14,749 bases of DNA from DATLGD01 sp035540755 (GTDB lineage Bacteria; Actinomycetota; Actinomycetes; Mycobacteriales; SCTD01). Positions 6,277-12,707 of the stretch are shown piece after piece; the stretch's first letter is position 1; the number at the start of each line of letters is the position of its first letter. The position numbers were made by a program, and so were the translations under genes. The stretch covers positions 1 through 14,749 of the forward strand of contig DATLGD010000024.1 of assembly GCA_035540755.1 (NCBI GenBank). Reading direction: 5' to 3'. The notes beneath the pieces are model-generated. The model worked only from the letters and a program-made list of their open reading frames with translations. It did no database searches and was not told where the DNA came from.

Positions 6277-6311
6277 GGGCAACTGCTCTGCCGGCCCGGG
6301 GCAGTTGCCTA
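6277..6311. repeat. 35-bp palindromic repeat, copy 2
   Basis: Same arms as copy 1 (GGCAACTGC at 6278-6286, GCAGTTGCC at 6301-6309), with GG in place of CT in the loop. It starts exactly 67 bp after copy 1 in the same orientation and lies 41 bp beyond the stop of the dehydrogenase gene, so it may also act as that gene's terminator. A GTTGCC at 6260-6265 could compete for its left arm. Confidence 0.85.
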
Positions 6312-6351
6312 CGGATGCCGCGGAGCATGGCGGGCCGCAGCGGCAGGGCGA

Positions 6352-7143
6352 TCAGCGGCGGACGACCTTGGTCACGCCGGCCTGCTGCTGCGGGGTCAGC
6401 ACGACGAGGTCGATGTTCACGTGCGCGGGCCGGCCGGCGACCCAGACGAGGGCCTCGGCGACGTCGTCCGCGGTCAGCGGGTCGACACCGGCGTAGACGG
6501 CGGCTGCGCGCTCGGTGTCCCCGCCGAAGCGGACCAGCGAGAACTCGTCGGTCTGCACCATCCCGGGCGCCACCTCGCTGACCCGGAGGCCGTGCTCGAC
6601 CTCCTCGAGCCGCAGCGTGTCGCGCAGCGCGGCGAGCGCGTGCTTGGCGGCGACGTAGCCGCCGCCGCCCTCGTAGACCCACCGGCCGGCGGTGGAGCCG
6701 GTGAGCACGACGTGCCCGGCGGGGGAGCGCCGCAGCGCCGGCAGCAGCGCCTGCACCGCGCGCACCGTGCCGAGGACGTTGACGTCGTACATCCGCGCCC
6801 AGGTGTCGGCGTCGGCGTCGGCCAGCCGGTCCAGGTCGAAGGCGCCGCCGGCGTTGGCGACGAGCAGGTCGCACGCCGGCACGGCGTCGGCGAGGTCGGC
6901 GACCGAACGGGGGTCGGTGACGTCCAGCGCCTGCGGCCGGACGTGCGGCAGGCCGGACTCCGCCAGCTCGGCGGCCAGCGCACCGAGCCGGTCGAGGCGA
7001 CGGGCGGCGGCGACGACCTGCCAGCCGTCGGCGGCCAGGCGGCGGACGGTGGCGGCACCGATGCCGCTGCTCGCCCCCGTGACGACTGCGGTGCGGGCTG
7101 GCGGGTGCGACGGGACGGCGGGGTCAGCGGGTGAGCCGGTCAT
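6352..7143 (-). CDS. Short-chain dehydrogenase/reductase (Rv0484c-like)
   Basis: The 263-aa product is a classical SDR. The nucleotide-binding motif is TGASSGIG (22-29), followed by ALDVTDP (72-78), NAG (97-99), the catalytic Ser in VVLTGSTAG (S150) and YVAAK (Y163, K167), then VAPGMVQTDE (191-200). The N-terminal domain ends AAARRLDRL, and an Arg pair after the second strand suggests NADP(H) preference. Its substrate is unknown. The ATG at 7143 is preferred: an outward-facing CACACT lies 8 nt upstream, and the in-frame residues further upstream look like translated intergenic DNA. It is divergent from mshA, the same arrangement as Rv0484c near mshA in M. tuberculosis (where a ROK regulator lies between), which hints at a link with redox or thiol metabolism but does not prove one. 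Confidence 0.92.
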   Translation of the reverse strand: MTGSPADPAVPSHPPARTAVVTGASSGIGAATVRRLAADGWQVVAAARRLDRLGALAAELAESGLPHVRPQALDVTDPRSVADLADAVPACDLLVANAGGAFDLDRLADADADTWARMYDVNVLGTVRAVQALLPALRRSPAGHVVLTGSTAGRWVYEGGGGYVAAKHALAALRDTLRLEEVEHGLRVSEVAPGMVQTDEFSLVRFGGDTERAAAVYAGVDPLTADDVAEALVWVAGRPAHVNIDLVVLTPQQQAGVTKVVRR

Positions 7144-7150
7144 GACCGGG

Positions 7151-7201
7151 AAGTGTGCCGGGCGGCGCCGCGTTGCAGCCCGCGGGCACACTTGCCGCGG
7201 G
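7151..7201. promoter_or_regulatory. Divergent SDR/mshA promoter region with nested inverted repeats
   Basis: AAGTGTGCC (7151-7159) is the perfect inverse of GGCACACTT (7185-7193), with a 25-bp gap. Each arm carries an outward-facing CACACT: 8 nt from the SDR ATG on the minus strand, and about 50 nt from the mshA ATG on the plus strand. A second perfect repeat, CCCGCGG (7179-7185) and CCGCGGG (7195-7201), flanks the mshA-side CACACT exactly. The layout suggests two mirrored -10 elements, possibly with an operator; no good -35 is seen. Confidence 0.45.
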
Positions 7202-7241
7202 CGAGGCTGCACGGCACGCGCCCACGACCGAGGAGCCGGCC

Positions 7242-8519
7242 ATGACCCCACCGGGCACCCCGCGCGGGGCGCTGCGCGCGGTCCACCCCCGCCGGGTGGC
7301 GGTGCTGAGCGTGCACACCTCGCCGCTCGACCAGCCAGGCACCGGCGACGCCGGCGGCATGAACGTGTACGTCGTCGAGACGAGCAAGCAGCTCGCCGCC
7401 CGCGGCGTCGAGGTCGAGATCTTCACCCGCGCCACCCGCAGCGCGCTCCCGCCGTCGGTCGAGCTGGCCCCCGGCGTCACGGTCCGGCACGTCACGGCCG
7501 GGCCGTTCGAGGGGCTGTCGAAGACCGACCTGCCGGCGCAGCTGTGCGCGGTCACCTCCGGCGTCCTGCGGGCCGAGGCCGCCCAGGACCCCGGGCACTA
7601 CGACGTCGTCCACTCCCACTACTGGCTGTCCGGACAGGTCGGCTGGCTGGCCAGCGAGCGCTGGGGGGTGCCGCTGGTGCACACCGCGCACACCCTCGCC
7701 AAGGTCAAGAACCTCGCCCTCGCCGACGGCGACAGCCCCGAGCCGCTCGGCCGCGTCATCGGCGAGGAGCAGGTCGTCGCCGCCTCCGACCGCCTGGTCG
7801 CCAACACCGACGCCGAGGCCCTGCAGCTGGTCGAGCTCTACGGCGCCGACGCCGGCCGGGTCGTCCCGGTCGCGCCCGGCGTCGACCTCGAGCACTTCCG
7901 CCCGGGTGAGGCCGGCTCGTCGCGGGCGCTGGTGGGCGTCCCTCCGGACGCCGTGCTGCTGCTGTTCGTCGGACGCCTGCAGCCGCTCAAGGCGCCCGAC
8001 GTGCTGCTGCGGGCCGCGGCGCGGCTCGTCCAGCAGCGGCCCGACCTGCGCGACCGGCTCGTCGTCGGCGTCCTCGGCGGGCCGAGCGGCTCCGAGCCCG
8101 ACTGGCTGCCGCGCCTGGCCGCCGACCTCGGCATCGCCGACCTCGTGCGCTTCGAGGCCCCGTCGGACGCCGACCGCCTGCGCGCCTGGTACCGCGCGGC
8201 CGACGTCGTCGCCGTCCCCAGCCACAACGAGAGCTTCGGCCTGGTCGCCCTGGAGGCGCAGGCCTGCGGCACCCCGGTCGTCGCGACCGACGTCGGGGGG
8301 CTGCGCACCACCGTGCGCGACGGCGTCTCCGGGCTGCTCGTGCCCGGGCACGGCGAGCAGGCCTGGGCGGCGGCGCTGTGGCGTGCCTGCGAGCGCCGGG
8401 CGACGCTGTCGACCGGCGCGGTCGGCCACGCGCAGGCGTTCTCCTGGGCGGCGACGGCCGACGGCCTGCTCGCCACCTACCGCTCGGCTCTCGCCGAGCG
8501 CCGTACGGTCGCCGCGTGA
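7242..8519 (+). CDS. mshA: D-inositol-3-phosphate glycosyltransferase MshA
   Basis: MshA is a GT4-family enzyme that joins GlcNAc from UDP-GlcNAc to 1L-myo-inositol 1-phosphate, the first step of mycothiol synthesis in the cytoplasm. The 425-aa protein has the GT-B fold. The N-terminal domain starts RRVAVLSVHTSPLDQPGTGD (17-36) and holds the family signature GGMNVYV (38-44), then DVVHSHYWLSG (121-131), HTAHTLAKVKN (147-157), and VANTDAEA and VAPGVDLEHF at the hinge. The C-terminal domain has LLFVGRLQPLKAPD (240-253) and the EX7E motif ESFGLVALE (330-338), with GTPVVATDVGG. The ATG at 7242 follows GAGGAG by 6 nt. The stop overlaps the start of the YbjN gene, so the pair is translationally coupled, as Rv0486-Rv0487. 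Confidence 0.97.
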   Translation: MTPPGTPRGALRAVHPRRVAVLSVHTSPLDQPGTGDAGGMNVYVVETSKQLAARGVEVEIFTRATRSALPPSVELAPGVTVRHVTAGPFEGLSKTDLPAQLCAVTSGVLRAEAAQDPGHYDVVHSHYWLSGQVGWLASERWGVPLVHTAHTLAKVKNLALADGDSPEPLGRVIGEEQVVAASDRLVANTDAEALQLVELYGADAGRVVPVAPGVDLEHFRPGEAGSSRALVGVPPDAVLLLFVGRLQPLKAPDVLLRAAARLVQQRPDLRDRLVVGVLGGPSGSEPDWLPRLAADLGIADLVRFEAPSDADRLRAWYRAADVVAVPSHNESFGLVALEAQACGTPVVATDVGGLRTTVRDGVSGLLVPGHGEQAWAAALWRACERRATLSTGAVGHAQAFSWAATADGLLATYRSALAERRTVAA

Positions 8520-9013
8520 GCGCACCTGCGGACCTGCACGCCACGATCGCGGCCGCCCTCGACGAGGCCGGGATCGGCTACGAGTCGCCGGGCGAGGGGC
8601 AGTTCTTCGTGACGCTGCCCGGCACGCACAAGCTGGCCACGCACTGCTGGCTGGTGGTGGGGCGGCACGCGCTGCTGGTCGAGGCCTTCGTGGTGCGCAA
8701 GCCGGACGAGAACGCCGAGGAGTTCTACCGCTACCTGCTCCGGCGCAACGCCCGGCTGTACGCGGTGGCCTTCTCCATCGACCAGGCCGGCGACGTGTAC
8801 CTGGTCGGGCGGCTGCCGCTGCAGGCCGTGACCGCCGAGGAGGTCGACCGGCTGCTCGGCGCCGTCCTGCAGTACGCCGACGAGAGCTTCGACCCGCTGC
8901 TGGAGATCGGGTTCGCCTCCTCGATCAGGCGGGAGTGGGCGTGGCGGCAGAAGAACGGCGAGAGCATGGCCAACCTGCGCGCGTTCGCCCGGTTCGCCGA
9001 CCCCGACCGGTGA
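8516..9013 (+). CDS. YbjN domain-containing protein (Rv0487-like)
   Basis: This 165-aa protein starts at a GTG that shares GTGA with the mshA stop codon, a 4-nt overlap that marks translational coupling. The sequence is a YbjN/type III secretion chaperone-like fold: an N-terminal helix (LHATIAAALDEAGIGYES), strands FFVTLPG and HCWLVVGRHALLVEAFV, EEFYRYLLRRNARLYAVAFS, then DVYLVGRLPLQAVTAEEVDR and a C-terminal helical region with ASSIRREWAWR. YbjN proteins are linked to stress tolerance in enterobacteria, but the biochemical role of the actinobacterial branch is unknown. Constant pairing with mshA suggests, without proof, a role near mycothiol metabolism. A hairpin separates it from gpmA. Confidence 0.9.
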   Translation: MSAPADLHATIAAALDEAGIGYESPGEGQFFVTLPGTHKLATHCWLVVGRHALLVEAFVVRKPDENAEEFYRYLLRRNARLYAVAFSIDQAGDVYLVGRLPLQAVTAEEVDRLLGAVLQYADESFDPLLEIGFASSIRREWAWRQKNGESMANLRAFARFADPDR

Positions 9014-9019
9014 CCGCCG

Positions 9020-9057
9020 GGCGCCGGAGGAGGCCCCCCGTCACGACGTCCGGCGCC
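9020..9057 (+). terminator. Hairpin between the YbjN and gpmA genes
   Basis: GGCGCCGGA (9020-9028) is perfectly complementary to TCCGGCGCC (9049-9057), a 9-bp stem with a 20-nt loop. It sits 6 nt after the YbjN stop and ends 3 nt before the gpmA Shine-Dalgarno. It may end the mshA transcript or act as an attenuator in the gpmA leader. Confidence 0.5.
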
Positions 9058-9074
9058 GACGGGAGGATGGGCCC

Positions 9075-9818
9075 ATGGCCACCCTGATCCTGCTCCGTCA
9101 CGGCGAGAGCGAGTGGAACTCCCAGAACCTGTTCACCGGCTGGGTCGACGTCGACCTCACCGAGAAGGGCGAGGAGCAGGCCCGGCTCGGCGGCCTGCAG
9201 CTGAAGGAGGCCGGGCTCCTCCCTACCGTCCTGCACACCTCGCTGCTCACCCGCGCCATCCGCACCTCGAACATCGCGCTCGAGGCGTGCGAGCGCAGCT
9301 GGATCCCGGTGAAGCGGCACTGGCGCCTGAACGAGCGGCACTACGGCGCGCTGCAGGGCCTGGACAAGGCGGCGACCCGGCAGAAGTACGGCGAGGAGCA
9401 GTTCATGCTGTGGCGCCGCTCCTACGACACCCCGCCGCCGCCGATCGAGCCCGGCTCGCAGTGGGACGTGTCCACCGACGAGCGCTACAAGCACCTCACG
9501 ACGGACGTCGCGCCGCGCACCGAGTGCCTGGCCGACGTCGTCGCGCGGATGCTGCCGTACTGGTACGACGCGATCGTGCCGGACCTGCGGGCCGGCGAGG
9601 TGGTCCTCGTGGCCGCGCACGGCAACTCGCTGCGCGGGCTGGTCGCCCACCTCGACGGGCTGAGCAAGGACGAGGTCGTCGGGCTCAACATCCCGACCGG
9701 ACAGCCGCTGCGGTACGAGCTCGACGACGACCTGCGCCCGACCGTCAAGGGCGGGCAGTACCTCGACCCGGAGGCGGCAGAGGCGGCGGCGGCGGCCGTG
9801 GCGGCGCAGGGGCACTGA
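9075..9818 (+). CDS. gpmA: 2,3-bisphosphoglycerate-dependent phosphoglycerate mutase
   Basis: The 247-aa enzyme interconverts 3- and 2-phosphoglycerate in glycolysis and gluconeogenesis through a phosphohistidine. The phosphate-accepting motif is LLRHGESEWN (H9 the nucleophile, R8 a phosphate ligand). TGWVDVDLTEKG, LTRAIRT (R60), NERHYGALQG (E87 the acid) and the second His in VAAHGNSLRG (H182) complete the site. Length matches the family. GGGAGGA (9061-9067) ends 7 nt before the ATG. The C-terminus ends in an Ala-rich tail (about 234-245). It is Rv0489 (gpm1) in the mycobacterial order, where senX3-regX3 follow at once; here a protease and phoU lie between. Confidence 0.97.
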   Translation: MATLILLRHGESEWNSQNLFTGWVDVDLTEKGEEQARLGGLQLKEAGLLPTVLHTSLLTRAIRTSNIALEACERSWIPVKRHWRLNERHYGALQGLDKAATRQKYGEEQFMLWRRSYDTPPPPIEPGSQWDVSTDERYKHLTTDVAPRTECLADVVARMLPYWYDAIVPDLRAGEVVLVAAHGNSLRGLVAHLDGLSKDEVVGLNIPTGQPLRYELDDDLRPTVKGGQYLDPEAAEAAAAAVAAQGH

Positions 9819-9853
9819 CCGGCGGACGGCCTGCGCGTCGGCCCGGTCCGGGG

Positions 9854-9902
9854 CATGCTGGGCACCTCCCCAGAAACCCGCCGGAACGGGACGAGAAAGT
9901 CC
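9854..9902 (+). promoter_or_regulatory. Possible structured leader of the secreted protease gene
   Basis: CATGCT (9854-9859) resembles the -10 hexamers elsewhere in the window. The following 43 nt can form three short stems in a row: CTGGG/CCCAG (9858-9862 with 9869-9873), CCCG/CGGG (9877-9880 with 9887-9890) and GGAC/GTCC (9889-9892 with 9899-9902) with a GAGAAA loop. The second and third stems share two bases, so both cannot form fully. I do not recognise a riboswitch. Confidence 0.25.
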
Positions 9903-9929
9903 TGCCCCGACGTTGCCGATGAGGTGACC

Positions 9930-11894
9930 GTGACCCGTCGCTCCACCGTCGTCCTGGCCCTGCTCGCCGCGCTCGCCGTCGTGCTCCCTGCCGCGCCGGG
10001 GGCGGCCGCCGCCGGCGTGGACGCCCCCGGCGCGGCCGCCGTCGGCGGTCCGGGGGTGGAGGTGGCCGCCCTGGTCGAGCGCCCCGGGGGGCGGCTCGCC
10101 GTCGAGCGCAGCCGCGCAGCCACCGCCGCCGAGGGCCGGGCGCTCGCCGCCCGCCTGCGGGCCCGGCCGGGGGTGGTCGCCGCGGACGTGTCCGTGCCGG
10201 TGCGGGCGTTCGACGTCCCCCCGCCCGACCCGCGCCAGGGCGAGCAGTGGGGGCTGCCGGCCACCAGCACCGACGCCGCCTGGGCGCTCGGCGACGCCAC
10301 CGGCGAGGTCGTCGCCGTCATCGACAGCGGCGTCGACGCCGGCCACCCGGACCTGCAGGGCGCGCTGGTCCGCGGTCGCGACATCCTCGACGGCGACGAC
10401 GTGCCGCAGGACGACAACGGCCACGGCACCCACGTCACCGGCATCGTCGCGGCGGTCGCCGGCAACGGCGTCGGGGTGGCCGGTGCGGCGCTGCGCGCCA
10501 AGGCGATGCCCATCCGCGTGCTCGACGCAGAGGGCTTCGGGTCTTCGGGGGTCGTGGCCGAGGGCATCGTGTGGGCGGTCGACAACGGCGCCACCGTCGT
10601 GAATCTCTCGCTCGGCGGGCCGAAGAGCGAGAGTGTCCTCGAGCGCGCGATCTCCTACGCGCTGTCGCGCGGCGTGCCGGTGGTCGCCGCGGCCGGCAAC
10701 GACGCCTTGAGGGGCGACCCGGTGAACTACCCCGCCGCACATCCCGGCGTCATCGCCGTCGGGGCGGTCGACCGCAACGGCACACGCCCGAGCTTCTCCA
10801 GCACCGGTGCCCACCTGGCCGTCGCCGGCCCTGGCGTCGGCGTGCTGTCCACGACCCGCGGCGCGCGCTACGGGTTCTCGGACGGCACCTCCATGGCGGC
10901 GCCGTTCGTGGCCTCGGCGGTGGCGATCGTCCGCGCCGCCTCCCCGGCCATGCCGGTGGCCGACGTGCGGTCGCTGCTCATGGCCACGGCCGTCGACCTG
11001 GGTCCGGCCGGCCACGACCGCGAGTACGGCGCCGGGCTCATCGACGTGCGCTCGGCCCTCTCGGCGGTCGTCCCGAACGACGGCGCCTACGACGCGTCGA
11101 CCGCCGCGGTGGGGCAGCTCGACCTCGTCGCCCGCGGCCCCTACGGCCAGGCCGTGCACCGCACCTGGACCTCGGGCGGCGGCTCGTCCGCAGCGACGTC
11201 GCTCGGCGGGCTGGTGCGCGGCGCGCCGTCGAGCGCCACCCGCAGCGGCCGGCTCGAGGTGGTCGCCCGCGGCGGTGACGACCAGGTGTGGGCCAGGGCG
11301 CGGGCCACCGACGGCTCGTGGGCGACCTGGCGCGCCCTCGGCGGCCGGCTGACCTCCCGCCCGTCCGCCGCGACCTCGCCGGGCGGGCGGCTCGACGTCG
11401 TCGCGCGCGGCGGCGACGGCGCCGTGTGGCACCGGTCCTCGACCACGCCCGGCAGCTGGTCGGGCTGGCAGAGCCTGGGCGGCGGGCTGCTGCCCGGCAC
11501 CGCACCTGCGGTGGTCTGGACGTCGTCCGGCCGGCTCGAGCTGCTCGCCGTCGGCACCGACCGCCAGGTGTGGCGGCGGAGCATGACCGCCTCCGGCTGG
11601 TCCGGGTGGTCCCCCCTCGGCGGCCGCACCGACGCCGACGTCGCGGCGGCCTCGACCGGCACGGGCAGCCTCACCGTCGTCGTGCGCGGCGGCGACCGGG
11701 CCGCCTGGCGGCGCACCCTCGGCAGCAGCGGCGACAGCGGCTGGACGTCGCTCGGCGGCGCGCTCAGCGGCGGCCCGAGCGCCGCGGCCGTGCCCTCCGC
11801 GGGACGGCTGGACGTCGTGGTTCCCGGCCTGGACGGGCGGCCCTACGTCAACACCAGCACGTCGGCGGGCTGGAGCGGCTGGCGCCGGCTCTGA
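9930..11894 (+). CDS. Secreted S8 (subtilisin-like) serine protease with C-terminal propeller-type repeats
   Basis: From the GTG at 9930 (GATGAGG 5 nt upstream) the product is 654 aa. Residues 1-29 are a Sec signal peptide (TRRSTVVLALLAALAVVL, then an Ala-rich cleavage region). About 35-100 resembles an inhibitor-type prodomain. The S8 catalytic domain (about 105-385) has VIDSGVDAGHPD (D132), NGHGTHVTG (H165), the oxyanion-hole Asn in AAAGND (N257) and DGTSMAAPF (S321). From about 392 to the end there are six repeats of about 45 residues with the pattern GRLDVVARG(G)D..VW, then W..W.SLGG, like tectonin/PLL-type lectin propeller blades; the last stops at WSGWRRL. It probably acts outside the cell, the repeats perhaps binding glycans or cell wall. 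It has no mycobacterial counterpart at this position and is bounded by its own leader and a terminator. Confidence 0.92.
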   Translation: MTRRSTVVLALLAALAVVLPAAPGAAAAGVDAPGAAAVGGPGVEVAALVERPGGRLAVERSRAATAAEGRALAARLRARPGVVAADVSVPVRAFDVPPPDPRQGEQWGLPATSTDAAWALGDATGEVVAVIDSGVDAGHPDLQGALVRGRDILDGDDVPQDDNGHGTHVTGIVAAVAGNGVGVAGAALRAKAMPIRVLDAEGFGSSGVVAEGIVWAVDNGATVVNLSLGGPKSESVLERAISYALSRGVPVVAAAGNDALRGDPVNYPAAHPGVIAVGAVDRNGTRPSFSSTGAHLAVAGPGVGVLSTTRGARYGFSDGTSMAAPFVASAVAIVRAASPAMPVADVRSLLMATAVDLGPAGHDREYGAGLIDVRSALSAVVPNDGAYDASTAAVGQLDLVARGPYGQAVHRTWTSGGGSSAATSLGGLVRGAPSSATRSGRLEVVARGGDDQVWARARATDGSWATWRALGGRLTSRPSAATSPGGRLDVVARGGDGAVWHRSSTTPGSWSGWQSLGGGLLPGTAPAVVWTSSGRLELLAVGTDRQVWRRSMTASGWSGWSPLGGRTDADVAAASTGTGSLTVVVRGGDRAAWRRTLGSSGDSGWTSLGGALSGGPSAAAVPSAGRLDVVVPGLDGRPYVNTSTSAGWSGWRRL

Positions 11895-11897
11895 CCG

Positions 11898-11931
11898 GGC
11901 CGCCTGCCGGGGGCGGACGGGTCAGGCGGCC
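11898..11931. terminator. Bidirectional terminator between the protease gene and phoU
   Basis: GGCCGCCTG (11898-11906) is perfectly complementary to CAGGCGGCC (11923-11931), with a 16-nt loop. It starts 4 nt after the protease stop, and its right arm covers the phoU stop codon. Placement in a 27-bp convergent gap suits termination from both sides. Confidence 0.65.
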
Positions 11932-12575
11932 GGGACCGGCCGCTCGCCGGTGACGAGGTAGACCACCCGGCGGGCCACCGACACGGCGTGGTCGGCGAAG
12001 CGCTCGTAGTAGCGCCCGGCCAGCGTGACGTCGATGGCGGCCTCGATGCCGCCCTCCCACTTCTCGTCGAGGATCGCCGTGAACAGCCTCTTGTGCAGGT
12101 CGTCCATGACGTCGTCGTCGCGCTCGAGCTCGGCGGCCATCTGCAGGTCGCGGCGGGCGACGACCTCACCGGCCTTCGCGACGATCTCCTCGGCGACGTG
12201 ACCCATCTTGAGCACCGTCGCGCGCAGCTGCGGCGGCACCGCCGAGCTCGGGTAGCGCCGGCGGGCGATCTTCGCGACGTGCACGGCGTTGTCGCCCATC
12301 CGCTCGAGGTCGGCCACCATGCGCAGGCTGGTGACCAGCACGCGCAGGTCGCTGGCGACCGGCTGCTGGCGGGCCATGAGGTCGAAGGCGCGCTCCTCGG
12401 TCTCGCGGTAGAGCTCGTCGACGGTCTCGTCGGCGGAGATCACCATCTCGGCGAGGGTCAGGTCGGCGTCGAGCAGCGCGCTCGTCGCGCGGCTCATCGC
12501 GGAGCCGACCATGTTGGCCATCTCGACGAGCGACTGGGAGATGCCGTCGAGCTCTTCGTGGTAGGCGTCGCGCAT
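11922..12575 (-). CDS. phoU: Phosphate signalling complex protein PhoU
   Basis: The 217-aa protein is all helical, with two PhoU three-helix repeats (about 15-103 and 118-203). The typical motifs are MRDAYHEELDGISQSL, AEMVISADETVDELYRETEE, RVLVTSLRMVADLERMGDNA (77-97), and the second-repeat equivalents LERDDDVMDDLHKRLF and VTLAGRYYERFADHAVSVAR (183-202), whose acidic residues bind metal. PhoU holds the SenX3/PhoR kinase in its inactive state when phosphate is plentiful, coupling the Pst transporter to the two-component system; no pst gene is in this window. It is divergent from senX3-regX3 with a shared 132-bp control region, as with phoU-phoRP in Streptomyces. The ATG at 12575 has TACGCT 6 nt upstream and no Shine-Dalgarno, suggesting a leaderless mRNA. 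Confidence 0.96.
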   Translation of the reverse strand: MRDAYHEELDGISQSLVEMANMVGSAMSRATSALLDADLTLAEMVISADETVDELYRETEERAFDLMARQQPVASDLRVLVTSLRMVADLERMGDNAVHVAKIARRRYPSSAVPPQLRATVLKMGHVAEEIVAKAGEVVARRDLQMAAELERDDDVMDDLHKRLFTAILDEKWEGGIEAAIDVTLAGRYYERFADHAVSVARRVVYLVTGERPVPAA

Positions 12576-12581
12576 GTGGCC

Positions 12582-12587
12582 AGCGTA
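12582..12587 (-). promoter_or_regulatory. -10 element of phoU
   Basis: On the minus strand TACGCT, preceded by GGA, is followed by GGCCAC and the phoU ATG. The 6-nt spacing predicts a leaderless transcript. No -35 match is visible at the expected place, as is usual for promoters activated by a PhoB/PhoP-family regulator. Confidence 0.55.
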
Positions 12588-12618
12588 TCCGCGCCGCGCC
12601 GCCCGCTCCGCCTCCGGC

Positions 12619-12651
12619 GCGAACCCCGGACGAACGGCAGGTGAACGTCCG
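12619..12651 (-). promoter_or_regulatory. PHO-box-like array: three 11-bp direct repeats
   Basis: GAAC recurs at 12621, 12632 and 12643, exactly 11 bp apart, giving units GCGAACCCCGG, ACGAACGGCAG and GTGAACGTCCG. On the minus strand these read GTTCAC, GTTCGT and GTTCGC at 11-bp steps. This matches the known PhoP/RegX3-type PHO box of 11-bp direct-repeat units (GTTCACC core). It lies between the phoU and senX3 -10 elements, so RegX3 probably autoregulates both sides. Confidence 0.72.
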
Positions 12652-12694
12652 GCTGCGCGCGCCCGCGCCGGACGGCGGTGCGCGGCGCCGGGCC

Positions 12695-12700
12695 TAGCAT
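12695..12700 (+). promoter_or_regulatory. -10 element of senX3-regX3
   Basis: TAGCAT is followed by 7 nt (CGGGGGC) and the senX3 GTG at 12708, which predicts transcription starting at or next to the start codon. No consensus -35 is visible; the PHO-box array lies about 44 bp upstream. Confidence 0.55.
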
Positions 12701-12707
12701 CGGGGGC

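Noticed and set aside
6210..6311. CRISPR array
   Set aside because: Only two palindromic units with one 32-bp interval and no cas genes; the interval does not look like a spacer.
9883..9914. GGAAC...CGTT, like an ECF sigma (SigE/SigH-type) promoter for the protease
   Set aside because: The spacer is 23 bp, too long for the 16-19 bp those promoters use.
9840..9929. Possible ydaO-type c-di-AMP or other known riboswitch before the protease
   Set aside because: None of the conserved core motifs I know are present, and the stems are too short.
8925..11432. Minus-strand open frame of 835 codons opposite gpmA and the protease
   Set aside because: It is antisense to two clear genes. Its translation is Arg/Gly/Ala-rich with no domain, as expected when high third-position GC removes stop codons.
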